DNA of 32,759 nt from a virus, in IMG/VR virus record IMGVR_UViG_3300029787_000195, positions 1 through 32,759 of that record; one strand, given 5' to 3'. Shown here one piece after another: positions 22,738-29,537 of this stretch. The notes beneath the pieces were generated by a model. It saw only the letters and a list, made by a program, of their open reading frames with translations, was not told the DNA's origin and made no database searches. The position numbers and the translations under genes are program-made. The number at the start of each line of letters is the position of its first letter. Within the stretch, counting starts at the first letter, position 1.

Positions 22738-23036
22738 GCTTTCTCCTGTACACAAAGGGGCTTAGGCAAAGGGCAACGGTGCCACTGTCGGCAACGTATT
22801 ATGCCGCTGGCAGCGGCGCCCCCGGCTGGCGGGGGGTGGGGGGCCGCCGTCAGAAAATGGAGACCCCCCTCCCTAGGTCCGCAACCTGAAGGTCAACCCA
22901 ATGTTATCAATGGCTTAGCCCCTAAGTGGAGCAAGGGTGGAGCATTGCCGATCCCGCCCAGCTTTGGGGGGTCGCGAAAAGGTCAGCCTTGCTGCCATGT
23001 TTCGCGCGTGCTGCTATGCCTACAAAAGATGTGGCG
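22738..23036. other. 299-bp noncoding island after terS, candidate packaging site
   Basis: The only long gap inside the late operon. It contains two adjacent dyads (GCCGCT-GGC-AGCGGC at 22803-22817 and CCCCCG-N5-CGGGGG at 22819-22835), a G-run GGGGGGTGGGGGG (22831-22843), and repeat cluster C. No ORF with a ribosome site is present on the minus strand. A pac or cos site is plausible next to terS, but nothing in the sequence proves it. Confidence 0.45.
22882..22944. repeat. Orphan attP-like cluster C: core-like word plus TGCTCCA pair
   Basis: CAACCTGAAGGTCAA (22882-22896) is identical to 2982-2996. Thirty bp further, TGGAGCA occurs at 22927 and 22938 (reverse complement TGCTCCA), again exactly 11 bp apart. 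The same two words and the same spacing flank attP. On the minus strand the pair reads ATGCTCCA-CCC-TTGCTCCA. Confidence 0.72.
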
Positions 23037-23507
23037 TCAACGTGTTGTTTCGGGATCATTGTCTGTTACGAGTTTAACCACTTCGCCCCTTGGCTTCTCC
23101 TCAACGGGCTCTTCGTCCGCACCCCACATCAGCACAACACTGCCGCCAGTATCCACATCCTCTTTCTTGTGGCGAACGCCGCGCGGTTGCATGCGGGCAA
23201 ATGTCCACTTGAGCGTATCTACCTCGAGCCGCCTACGCTGCACCTCAGCGTTGGCAAACTTGTTGTCCATGTTTTCAGGCAACGGCTGCCTAGCCAGGTC
23301 GTGCATCTCATCGGCAAGCACCTCAGCCCCTATGGCTCTCGCCCGCGAATACATCTCAAAAAGCTCTTCGTCACGCTGCACAGCTTGCAACACTGTTACC
23401 CAATGCGGCATTGCTGCGTCACCATCACAAATGGATCGCAACGACTTGCCTGTAGCCAGCGCATCGCAAATTGGCCGCATCTTTGTTTTCGTTAATTTAC
23501 CAGCCAT
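23037..23507 (-). CDS. terS: Terminase small subunit, 156 aa
   Basis: DNA-recognition subunit of the packaging motor. MAGKLTKTKMRPICDALATG and SLRSICDGDAAMPHWVTVLQ then AVQRDEELFEMYSRARAIGA match Sf6 gp1/terminase-small families: an N-terminal helix-turn-helix (about 5-40), a helical oligomerisation core (AEVLADEMHDLARQPLPENM) and a flexible C-terminus. ATG 23507 is used; the GTG at 23513 lies within the terminator U-run. Only 6 nt separate the T-run of an intrinsic terminator from this start codon and there is no good ribosome site, so expression seems conditional. Confidence 0.9.
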   Translation of the reverse strand: MAGKLTKTKMRPICDALATGKSLRSICDGDAAMPHWVTVLQAVQRDEELFEMYSRARAIGAEVLADEMHDLARQPLPENMDNKFANAEVQRRRLEVDTLKWTFARMQPRGVRHKKEDVDTGGSVVLMWGADEEPVEEKPRGEVVKLVTDNDPETTR

Positions 23508-23513
23508 GCCCAC

Positions 23514-23540
23514 AAAAAAACCGGCCCCAAGAGACCGGCC
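23514..23540 (-). terminator. Intrinsic terminator at the early/late boundary
   Basis: Minus strand CCGGTC (23538-23533) pairs with GGCCGG (23526-23521; one T-G pair) around a 6-nt loop and is followed at once by seven T (23520-23514). It ends 6 nt before the terS start codon. Early transcripts would stop here unless antiterminated. Confidence 0.82.
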
Positions 23541-23579
23541 TTTGTCATATACGAAATTCGCAGTGGCACCGCGCCAAAG

Positions 23580-23596
23580 CGTAATAAAAAATTACG
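23580..23596. promoter_or_regulatory. Operator-like 17-bp dyad at the early/late junction
   Basis: Perfect 6-5-6 inverted repeat CGTAAT-AAAAA-ATTACG overlapping the stop of the 124-aa early gene, 73 bp before terS. Same size and GTAA/TTAC half-sites as the dyad at 30077-30093 (CGTAAG-N5-CTTACG). A TTGACG lies about 30 bp upstream on the minus strand, but no convincing -10 is paired with it. Confidence 0.5.
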
Positions 23597-23966
23597 TTAT
23601 TTCGCGTGTATCGTCAACATCTACCGGGCTTTTTTCTTTTGCGCTAAATCTCAACCTCGGCGCTTTATATGGCTGTGGCCGTTGTATTTCATAATCTTGC
23701 TCACAAGCACTACAGATGAGCCACCAGCGTTTGTCCTTTAAGCAAGCGAGTCCATCCTCAATACCGACAAAAACACAGCACTCCTCACAAGCCCCAGACC
23801 TTTTGTTAGGCATAATAAACTCAAAACCATAGTCAGCACCCCAATCCTGCCAATGCCACTCCCAATCACCGCGATTGACCCGCTCTGGCACCCATTGCCC
23901 ACGCCTGTTGATAGGGTAATCCGGTTCTTCATTAGTTTTTAAAAACTCCTCATACCTTGTTGCCAT
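23592..23966 (-). CDS. Hypothetical protein with Cys-rich zinc-finger-like region, 124 aa
   Basis: Last gene of the early operon. ATG 23966 overlaps the end of the DUF6362-like gene by 17 nt. Acidic/aromatic N-terminal half (MATRYEEFLKTNEEPDYPIN, RGDWEWHWQDWGADYGFEF), then four-Cys pattern CEECC ... CLKDKRWWLICSAC, likely one zinc ribbon, and a basic tail. I do not recognise the family. Its place just before the terminator and terS leaves open a role in the early-to-late switch, for example an antiterminator; this is a guess from position. Confidence 0.68.
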   Translation of the reverse strand: MATRYEEFLKTNEEPDYPINRRGQWVPERVNRGDWEWHWQDWGADYGFEFIMPNKRSGACEECCVFVGIEDGLACLKDKRWWLICSACEQDYEIQRPQPYKAPRLRFSAKEKSPVDVDDTREIT

Positions 23967-24411
23967 CACCGTTACCCTCAGCAAAAAAACCCAACTTATA
24001 CCACAACTCTAACAACGCCCGCTCAAACCGCCGCTTGACCGTTTGCGCATGCAATCCACGCATCCGACCGATCCTCGCCCACTTTGGCCCTCGGTTGCTT
24101 CTCACCGCACTATGCGCGCACGCCCACACCAATCGCGCGTCATCCGCATCCATCGCCTGCGTAATTCTCAAAGCCCAATCGTAATTACGCACCTCAATGC
24201 TATTAGCCGACCCCCACCCCTCTTCCTCCTCATTGTACCCGTAAGCCAGTTGCGGCTCCGGTAACATCTCAGGCCACGCGCACCGCACATCCAATCCCAA
24301 CCCACCGGGCAGCTTCCGCTCCGTAATAGCCGCCTCCATAAACAAACCCGCCAACCCATCCACCCCACCGCAATGCTCAATCACAACTACCGCAATTTGC
24401 TTTTCAATCAT
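23950..24411 (-). CDS. DUF6362-like helix-turn-helix protein, 153 aa
   Basis: The C-terminal half (DARLVWACAHSAVRSNRGPK then WARIGRMRGLHAQTVKRRFE and RALLELWYKLGF) looks like a sigma-region-4-like helix-turn-helix as in the DUF6362 family of alphaproteobacterial prophages. The N-terminal part has an acidic patch (YGYNEEEEGWGS). ATG 24411 has an excellent ribosome site (GGAGGTG) and overlaps the stop of the 82-aa gene (ATGA). Placed before terS, it is the best candidate for a late-gene activator or for a terminase-associated regulator; family naming by eye. Confidence 0.7.
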   Translation of the reverse strand: MIEKQIAVVVIEHCGGVDGLAGLFMEAAITERKLPGGLGLDVRCAWPEMLPEPQLAYGYNEEEEGWGSANSIEVRNYDWALRITQAMDADDARLVWACAHSAVRSNRGPKWARIGRMRGLHAQTVKRRFERALLELWYKLGFFAEGNGDGNKV

Positions 24412-24656
24412 TTCCACCTCCAAGCGGACTCAATCCCATACCGCATACCGCATTCCCTAGGGAAATGCGGTAAATGCGGTAGTTGATGGGCTTTTGCACT
24501 ACCGCAATTGCGGTAGAATGCGGTAGAATGCGGTAGTTCAAAGCCCCAAATTACCCCCTTTTCACCCCCATTTTTTGTGACTCTTACCGAGAATGCGGTA
24601 GTTTGCGGTATTGCAAAAATGTCACACATCGCGTTTTCGCTATTTGTCGTAATCAT
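24408..24656 (-). CDS. 82-aa protein whose gene contains the iteron array
   Basis: ATG 24656 overlaps the stop of the TOPRIM-helicase (ATGA) and its TGA overlaps the ATG of the next gene (ATGA). This double coupling makes a real gene likely even though the product matches nothing I know. It begins MITTNSENAMCDIFAIPQTT; His/Pro/Arg-rich segments (LPHSTAFYRNCGSAKA, QLPHLPHFPRECG) are the read-through of TACCGCA repeats in different frames. So the DNA words rather than the peptide appear to be under selection. The arrangement recalls lambdoid origins, where iterons lie inside the O gene. It may bind its own repeats, or be mere continuity coding through an origin. Confidence 0.6.
   Translation of the reverse strand: MITTNSENAMCDIFAIPQTTAFSVRVTKNGGEKGVIWGFELPHSTAFYRNCGSAKAHQLPHLPHFPRECGMRYGIESAWRWK
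24439..24610. repeat. Iteron-like array, candidate replication origin
   Basis: Ten TACCGCA/TGCGGTA words in 172 bp. TACCGCA at 24439 and 24446; AATGCGGTA at 24464 and 24473 (tandem, 9 bp); palindrome TACCGCAATTGCGGTA at 24500-24515; AATGCGGTA at 24517, 24527 and 24592; TTGCGGTA at 24603. A larger dyad (24446-24472) surrounds CCCTAGGG. A T-rich stretch lies at 24571-24576. Placement next to the primase/helicase gene supports an origin; an autorepressor target is the alternative. Confidence 0.72.
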
Positions 24657-26395
24657 TCCAGCACCCATGCAACGCCATTTTCAAACCCAACAAACTCATC
24701 ACCAACAAGACTGTCGGCAGCCCGCCGAAAGTTTGTCCATTTGTGCTTTGGCTCACCCGTCATGAGTTTAAAGGCTGCCGCGCGCCATAGCTCCTCATCA
24801 ACTACAAAGCTCCGCGCATCTGACACCGCATAACCTGAGTCAACCAACGCATTGCGCAGCGCCTTCATTACTGTTTTTTGCATGGCACCCCGTGGACGTT
24901 TTGGCTTTTTACGCACGGCACCGCCGCCCGCATCCATCACCACGCATGACGACACCTCTTTGCCCCGCGTGTTTACGCCCAACGGGATCACATGCAACGA
25001 GAAGCCAAACGTGCCATCGATCTCAAGATCACGCTGCTTTGTAACCGTAGCCACTGACCCATTGAGTCCACCGGCCACCTCAATCTCTGTGTCTGTGGCG
25101 GCACGCAGCGACGAATGCCCACGCGCACCTCGAGCTTCATCCTTGCCCGTATGGTGTATGAGCATCACATGGGCGCGCGTCTCCGCCCGTATGCGGTCAC
25201 AATTGCCAATCAGCGCGCCCATATCTTCCGACGAGTTCTCATTGCCGCCAGCGATCACACGCGCCAGGGTATCCAGCACAACCATGCTGGCACCCTTGAC
25301 CCTTGCCGTGTTTATCAACCGCTCGACCGCCTCATCATCATTGAGCAAATTGACCGACACCGGAATCACATGAAACGGCACCTTGCCCTCAATCTCATAA
25401 TGAGACCTGAATGCCGCCACACGGTTGCGAATGCCATAGCTCCCCTCAGCCGCCACATACAGCACTGGCCCGGCCTCAACCTCGCGGCCACGCCATTGCC
25501 AGCCAAGCGCCACATGCAGCGCCAAGTCTGCCGCAAAAAAGGTTTTGCCCACATTGCTGGCCCCGTACACAACACTCATGCCACCAGCAATCAGCACGCC
25601 CTCAACAAAGTCATCGGCACTGAGAACCGGCGTGATCTCATCGGCGTCCAGCGTGTTGTAAACAAAACTTGCGTCCAACTCCGCCGCATTAAACTCTGGG
25701 AACGTGCGAACGGCTGCCAGTAAGTCGCCCTTGTCTGCGTCCAACCAATCGGAAACGTCGCTTTTTGCTGGCATGCCGTCGCACACGGGCGCCAGCACCA
25801 CCGACCGGGCTATGCCCTCAAGCGCCGCACACGTTTTCTCGGCACCACGGCGCCCCGCGTCATCGTTGTCCGGTATAACAAACACATCTTTGTCGCGGAA
25901 CCAGCGCAGCGCGCTTGGCTCCCACGATGACTGCGCGCCACCGCTTTTTGTTGTGGCAACCAGCCCCACATCAGAAAGGCGATCCACATCCTTTTCGCCT
26001 TCAACCACAATGACATAATCACTTGCTAACATGGCGGGCAGCCGGTACGGCAATCGCTCAATCCCATCCATGCAACCTTTGCCACGCCGCCATTGACCGT
26101 CAACCCAGGCGCGCGGCTCAAAAAACTTGGGCATATAGCGCATTACCTCGTAACGCACCTCGCCATGCTCATCGCAATATGTGTATCTGTTCACCACCAT
26201 GCGCGCGACGTTGGGCGCCAGTTCTACCTTTGCATTCTCAAAGTGGCCGCCTTTCCACTCCTCAAAGTCAAACCACTCACCGGTTTCAAGGTTGACCGAC
26301 TTGCTGCCCTGGCGCCCAAAGCGCATCTCAACGCCAGACGACAGCGCCACATTTGGCTCGCCAAACAACTCACGGGCTTGGGCTTCGATTGTCAT
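24653..26395 (-). CDS. TOPRIM - RecA-like helicase replication protein, 580 aa
   Basis: Probable primase-helicase. Residues about 120-200 carry a TOPRIM domain: VIVVEGEKDVDRLSDVG (Glu motif) and VFVIPDNDDAGRRGAEKT (DxD). A RepA/AAA_25-type ATPase follows: Walker A GASNVGKTFFAADLAL (about 280), Walker B MVVLDTLARVIAG, then AHVMLIHHTGKDEARGARG. The C-terminal 80 residues (RPRGAMQKTVMKALRNALVD) resemble a winged-helix DNA-binding end. An N-terminal zinc motif is absent, so priming activity is uncertain. It overlaps both neighbours by 4 bp and directly precedes the iteron array. Confidence 0.88.
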   Translation of the reverse strand: MTIEAQARELFGEPNVALSSGVEMRFGRQGSKSVNLETGEWFDFEEWKGGHFENAKVELAPNVARMVVNRYTYCDEHGEVRYEVMRYMPKFFEPRAWVDGQWRRGKGCMDGIERLPYRLPAMLASDYVIVVEGEKDVDRLSDVGLVATTKSGGAQSSWEPSALRWFRDKDVFVIPDNDDAGRRGAEKTCAALEGIARSVVLAPVCDGMPAKSDVSDWLDADKGDLLAAVRTFPEFNAAELDASFVYNTLDADEITPVLSADDFVEGVLIAGGMSVVYGASNVGKTFFAADLALHVALGWQWRGREVEAGPVLYVAAEGSYGIRNRVAAFRSHYEIEGKVPFHVIPVSVNLLNDDEAVERLINTARVKGASMVVLDTLARVIAGGNENSSEDMGALIGNCDRIRAETRAHVMLIHHTGKDEARGARGHSSLRAATDTEIEVAGGLNGSVATVTKQRDLEIDGTFGFSLHVIPLGVNTRGKEVSSCVVMDAGGGAVRKKPKRPRGAMQKTVMKALRNALVDSGYAVSDARSFVVDEELWRAAAFKLMTGEPKHKWTNFRRAADSLVGDEFVGFENGVAWVLE

Positions 26396-26775
26396 TTCAG
26401 CGGCGGCAATCCAAACGGGTCTTCCATACTTTGCTCAAACTCCGCTTCGATCTTGCGGTCAAAGTCTGGCCGCACTTCATGCAGCCGCCCGACAATGGCT
26501 TGTAAAAACGTAAGCCACTCCTCCTTGCTCATCGCAGCCAAGTCCGACTTGCCCAAGCTGTCCAAGTATTCACCGCCCGCACTGCCGCATTGCAGGAGCA
26601 TTTCATTTTCTAAAGGCAACCAATCCGTCATGTTATGTGTCTCCCAATAATCACGGCAACGCCGTGAGCAAAACCAAACATCGTCACCAACGCGCCCAAT
26701 GAGCCGCCTGCTAAACCCCCAACCACGGGTGCGCCGAAAGCACACCGGGCAAAGCCGCGCGCTACTCGGGGTCAA
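26392..26775 (-). CDS. Zinc-finger protein, DUF6511-like, about 127 aa
   Basis: LCPVCFRRTRGWGFSRRLIG and RVGDDVWFCSRRCRDYWE give a CxxC...CxxxC zinc site and a phrase I associate with DUF6511-like proteins of alphaproteobacterial phages; the rest is acidic and helical (NEMLLQCG through FDRKIEAEFEQSMED). No ATG is available: the longest frame opens with TTG at 26826, deep inside the neighbour. I choose TTG 26775, so the start is uncertain. It ends overlapping the helicase ATG (ATGA) and may be a helicase partner. Confidence 0.62.
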   Translation of the reverse strand: MTPSSARLCPVCFRRTRGWGFSRRLIGRVGDDVWFCSRRCRDYWETHNMTDWLPLENEMLLQCGSAGGEYLDSLGKSDLAAMSKEEWLTFLQAIVGRLHEVRPDFDRKIEAEFEQSMEDPFGLPPLK

Positions 26776-27049
26776 TGTCCCGCAGCAAAACTTTTGTGAC
26801 CTCGCCGTAATTGTAAAAATTATCAAGCCGGTCAGCGAGTTCCGCCTTTACCTTTTCTGTGTCCAAACGCTTTTGCGGGTCGGTTTTTACCTCGGCCTCA
26901 ACAAAGGCGCCGCGTACTAGTCCACCAATGCTTTTGATTTCAGCCGCAATCTCTTTCTCACGCGCCTTCAAAACTTTTATTTTGTCCCGCACCTCGTCCA
27001 ACTGATCGGGCAGCGGCAAGTTTGTGCCCTTTGATTCCTCAAAAATCAT
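26762..27049 (-). CDS. Coiled-coil phage protein, 95 aa
   Basis: Two-part structure: an N-terminal coiled coil (LDEVRDKIKVLKAREKEIAA EIKSI in two blocks) and a C-terminal part beginning AFVEAEVKTDPQKRLDTEKV with FYNYGEVTKVLLRD. This pattern recurs in small proteins beside exonuclease and recombination genes of temperate phages, function unknown. ATG 27049 has GGAGGTG upstream. The start overlaps the XRE gene stop by 11 nt. Confidence 0.75.
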   Translation of the reverse strand: MIFEESKGTNLPLPDQLDEVRDKIKVLKAREKEIAAEIKSIGGLVRGAFVEAEVKTDPQKRLDTEKVKAELADRLDNFYNYGEVTKVLLRDIDPE

Positions 27050-27266
27050 ATTCCACCTCCTTTATGACTAACTCACACCCAAGCTCCCGCAGCACGACCT
27101 CCAAAGTATCGACCGCAGGCATGCAATTGCCGTGTTCAATGTTGAGAATTGTGCCCTCAGCCACGCCGCTCCTCTCAGCTAACTCACGCCGAGACCAACG
27201 CTTTTGCGACCGCCGTTGCCACACCCCCTTACTCACCCAACTGCCACGCTGTACTTTACGCGCCAT
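27039..27266 (-). CDS. XRE-family helix-turn-helix protein, 75 aa
   Basis: RWSRRELAERSGVAEGTILN followed by IEHGNCMPAVDTLEVVLREL is a canonical Cro/CI-type helix-turn-helix (about residues 24-65), preceded by a basic N-terminus (MARKVQRGSWVSKGVWQRRS). ATG 27266 lies in the upstream gene's last codons (ATGGCGCGTAA). It is expressed mid-operon, well away from the switch region, and may tune early transcription or act on host promoters. No cofactor domain. Confidence 0.85.
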   Translation of the reverse strand: MARKVQRGSWVSKGVWQRRSQKRWSRRELAERSGVAEGTILNIEHGNCMPAVDTLEVVLRELGCELVIKEVEYDF

Positions 27267-28212
27267 TGTCCACCCACTCCTCATCACCATGCCGGTAGCT
27301 CACGGTATTGGTGGCGTCATCCACGCCCACTACCTCACCCGTCACAAAAGCCGGTCGATAGCGTTGCTGCTCACAACCTGCTTGCTGTTCTGAAAAGCTC
27401 AAAAGCCTATCGTAAAAACGACACCGCCACGCGCCATCATCGACCGGCTCACTCCACACACACGTGCGGCAATTGCGTACCGGCGCGGCGCCCATATGGC
27501 ACACCTCGCGGAACTCGCAGAAGCGGCAAAGCCAATAGTCACGATTTTCGCTGATGCGGTCGGGCAGTCGGTCCCGCTCAAAAATAATTTGGCGCGCCCG
27601 CTCTACATAAAACTCGGCAGCCTCACGGCTAAACTCTGTGCGGCAGCTTGCCCACCGTCGACCGCCTGCACTCGCGACCACCATGTAGCCGCGCGTCCGC
27701 CCTCTGTAGAGCATATAAATTTGATGCTGCGCATAATACATTTCATTCCACTGGCGCAGCGTCGATTTTTCGCCAACCTTGGCCTTGAGCTTTAAAAACT
27801 CAGCAAACTTTTTGTCGCCTGTGCATTTAATCTCAAGCACATGGGGCGTTTTTGGTGCTTGATACAGCCCAAAAACCTCGCCATCTAAATGCCCAAGAAA
27901 ATGTCCCTTGTGATCGCTCACCTCGATCTGGCGCCCTGTGTCGGGATCGCGGTCGATCACCGTGACGCCCTGCGCCATACGCAACCGCTCAACAATCAAA
28001 TCCTCAGTGCGGTGGCCATCGGCAAACATTTTTAGCGTGTTTGCATTAAAAGGCTCGCCGCCAACAATCGAGTGCCGGTACGCCGCTTTGCGCGGGCAGT
28101 CACCAATGTATGAGACACCCAAATATTGCCGCGCTTCCCGCGCGTTTTCCCTTTCCTCAAGCGCCTTGTCAGCGGCCTCAAGCGTCGGGTCTGTAACTGT
28201 TAAATCAACCAT
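27256..28212 (-). CDS. Cas4/RecB-like PD-(D/E)XK nuclease with Fe-S-type cysteines, 318 aa
   Basis: Probable recombination exonuclease. VSYIGDCPRKAAYRHS gives the first Cys of a Cas4/AddB-like cluster and the C-terminal WLCRFCEFREVC the other three. Between them lie the nuclease motifs: a His region (ADGHRTEDLIVERL), HLDGEVFG (Asp) and HVLEIKCTGDKKF (E-x-K), with QWNEMYYAQHQIYML as the RecB-type QhxxY motif. A second Cys set (NCRTCVWSEPVDDGAWRC) follows. ATG 28212 has a near-perfect AGGAGGG, placed right after the U-run of a terminator. With the Sak4-like and SSB genes it forms a phage recombination module. Confidence 0.85.
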   Translation of the reverse strand: MVDLTVTDPTLEAADKALEERENAREARQYLGVSYIGDCPRKAAYRHSIVGGEPFNANTLKMFADGHRTEDLIVERLRMAQGVTVIDRDPDTGRQIEVSDHKGHFLGHLDGEVFGLYQAPKTPHVLEIKCTGDKKFAEFLKLKAKVGEKSTLRQWNEMYYAQHQIYMLYRGRTRGYMVVASAGGRRWASCRTEFSREAAEFYVERARQIIFERDRLPDRISENRDYWLCRFCEFREVCHMGAAPVRNCRTCVWSEPVDDGAWRCRFYDRLLSFSEQQAGCEQQRYRPAFVTGEVVGVDDATNTVSYRHGDEEWVDNGA

Positions 28213-28223
28213 TATCCCTCCTT

Positions 28224-28262
28224 AAAAAAGAGGGGGCGGGTCCAGCAACGTAACCCGCCCCC
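28224..28262 (-). terminator. Strong intrinsic terminator within the early operon
   Basis: Minus strand GGGGGCGGGT (28262-28253) pairs perfectly over 10 bp with ACCCGCCCCC (28241-28232), with an 11-nt loop, followed by TCTTTTTT. The ribosome site AGGAGGG of the nuclease gene starts immediately after. Genes beyond it need read-through or antitermination. Confidence 0.88.
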
Positions 28263-28266
28263 AGTT

Positions 28267-28785
28267 TTAAGCCCGCCAGGGAGGGGAAGCGGGCTGCGGG
28301 GAAACTGGCGCCGTTGGCATTTGGCCGCTTTGCTCAAGCACTTGCCCAACCGTGGGCGGCAAGGGAGCTTGTGCGGCTTGCGCGGTTGCTGGCGCAGCAA
28401 TTGCACCAAGCGGCATATAGCGGGTGATTGCGTTTTTGTCGGAGTAGCCGTTTGAGCCTGCCTCAATCTCAACGCGCACCATCAACGGATGCAAAAGCAT
28501 CTCCGTGCTGTCGGCGATGTTGGGCTTGCCAAGTGCGCGGGCAATCTCAGCCAACGTGCCATTGGCAATCTCAACGGCTTTAGGGTTGCTATTCCACAGG
28601 TTAAGGCGATCCCAAACCGATCCGGCGCCTTCAATTTTGACCTGTAACTCAAGGTAACTGTTGCCGGGTGTAGACTTAGACTCCTTCACCTCTTCCGCAA
28701 CAATCTCAGCCCTGTACTCACCGGGCTGTATGAGATCAAAGCCACCCGTATTCGCATTCATATCAATCTGTGGTAACGCCACCAT
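28267..28785 (-). CDS. DUF669-type single-stranded DNA-binding protein, 172 aa
   Basis: GGFDLIQPGEYRAEIVAEEV then STPGNSYLELQVKI, WDRLNLWNSNPKAVEIANGT and EIARALGK are the DUF669 pattern, an OB-fold phage SSB. The last 40 residues are Pro/Ala/Gln-rich and disordered, as in SSB tails, though ending PPWRA rather than in acidic residues. ATG 28785 shares a base with the upstream stop (TGATG). It likely coats single strands for the Sak4-like annealing protein. Confidence 0.86.
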   Translation of the reverse strand: MVALPQIDMNANTGGFDLIQPGEYRAEIVAEEVKESKSTPGNSYLELQVKIEGAGSVWDRLNLWNSNPKAVEIANGTLAEIARALGKPNIADSTEMLLHPLMVRVEIEAGSNGYSDKNAITRYMPLGAIAAPATAQAAQAPLPPTVGQVLEQSGQMPTAPVSPQPASPPWRA

Positions 28786-29537
28786 CAGGCTGCCTCCTCT
28801 TTGCTATAGATTTCTGTAACAAGTGCATCCCAACTAAGCGGTAACTCGTCAGGAATTGGGTATCGGCTTTTCGCCACGTATGAAGGTCTTTCAGCGGTGC
28901 GCAACACGCGCTCACCTGAGCCAACGGCGCGAGTTATCTTGCGCCCAAAACCGCCGTCGATTTGCTTTGTGGAGGTTCTGTAAGTTGCGAAACCAATTAA
29001 ATCGCTGGCCTCCATGCACACGTCTGCCGCGCTGGCATGCAACTTAATCTGATAACGGTCATAGGGTTCCGCGCTTGGGTCTTCAAACTTTTTGACCTGC
29101 GAGTGAGCCAACATGACCACCGCCATGTTTTTGTGTTTGCGCAAGTGGTTGAGGCCATCCAAAAACGACCGCCAAAAGTCCTTTGCAAATTTGTACCCTT
29201 TGGCGAACGGTATCTCCTCAATGCTGTTGACTTTCTGCGTTGCGCAAACCCGCTGCCATATCAGCGGCTCCAGCCAATCAAGAGAGTCAATAACGACCGT
29301 TTCATACTCATGCTGCTCGTTAGCGAGCGCGCCAATCGCGCTCTCAACCTCGTCGTAGCTGGCCGCTAGTGGGAAACGCGCAGCCCCCACAACGTCGGCG
29401 CCATCCTCGGTTTGTATAAAAATTGGGCTTGGCGCACTGGCGCCAAAAGTTGACTTGCCGACTCCCGCCGGTCCATACAGCAGAACTCTAGGCGGTGCTG
29501 TTGAGGCACCCGTAATGATCGATGACAAACTGCTCAT
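28785..29537 (-). CDS. Sak4-like RecA-fold ATPase / annealing protein, 250 aa
   Basis: AAA_24-type P-loop ATPase: Walker A LLYGPAGVGKSTFGA near the N-terminus, Walker B YETVVIDSLDWLEPLIW, and a later sensor-like KNMAVVMLAHSQVKKFEDP. Length about 250 aa, single domain, next to an SSB and an exonuclease: the arrangement of phage Sak4 recombinases that anneal single strands with SSB help. I start at ATG 29537, which overlaps the upstream TGA (ATGA), rather than 29591. Confidence 0.85.
   Translation of the reverse strand: MSSLSSIITGASTAPPRVLLYGPAGVGKSTFGASAPSPIFIQTEDGADVVGAARFPLAASYDEVESAIGALANEQHEYETVVIDSLDWLEPLIWQRVCATQKVNSIEEIPFAKGYKFAKDFWRSFLDGLNHLRKHKNMAVVMLAHSQVKKFEDPSAEPYDRYQIKLHASAADVCMEASDLIGFATYRTSTKQIDGGFGRKITRAVGSGERVLRTAERPSYVAKSRYPIPDELPLSWDALVTEIYSKEEAA

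Noticed and set aside
22801-23694. 297-aa plus-strand ORF across terS and the noncoding island
   Set aside because: Antisense to the well-supported terminase small subunit, no ribosome site and low-complexity Pro/Gly start.
24439-24610. CRISPR array
   Set aside because: Units are 7-9 bp, in both orientations, without regular spacers; the pattern is that of iterons.
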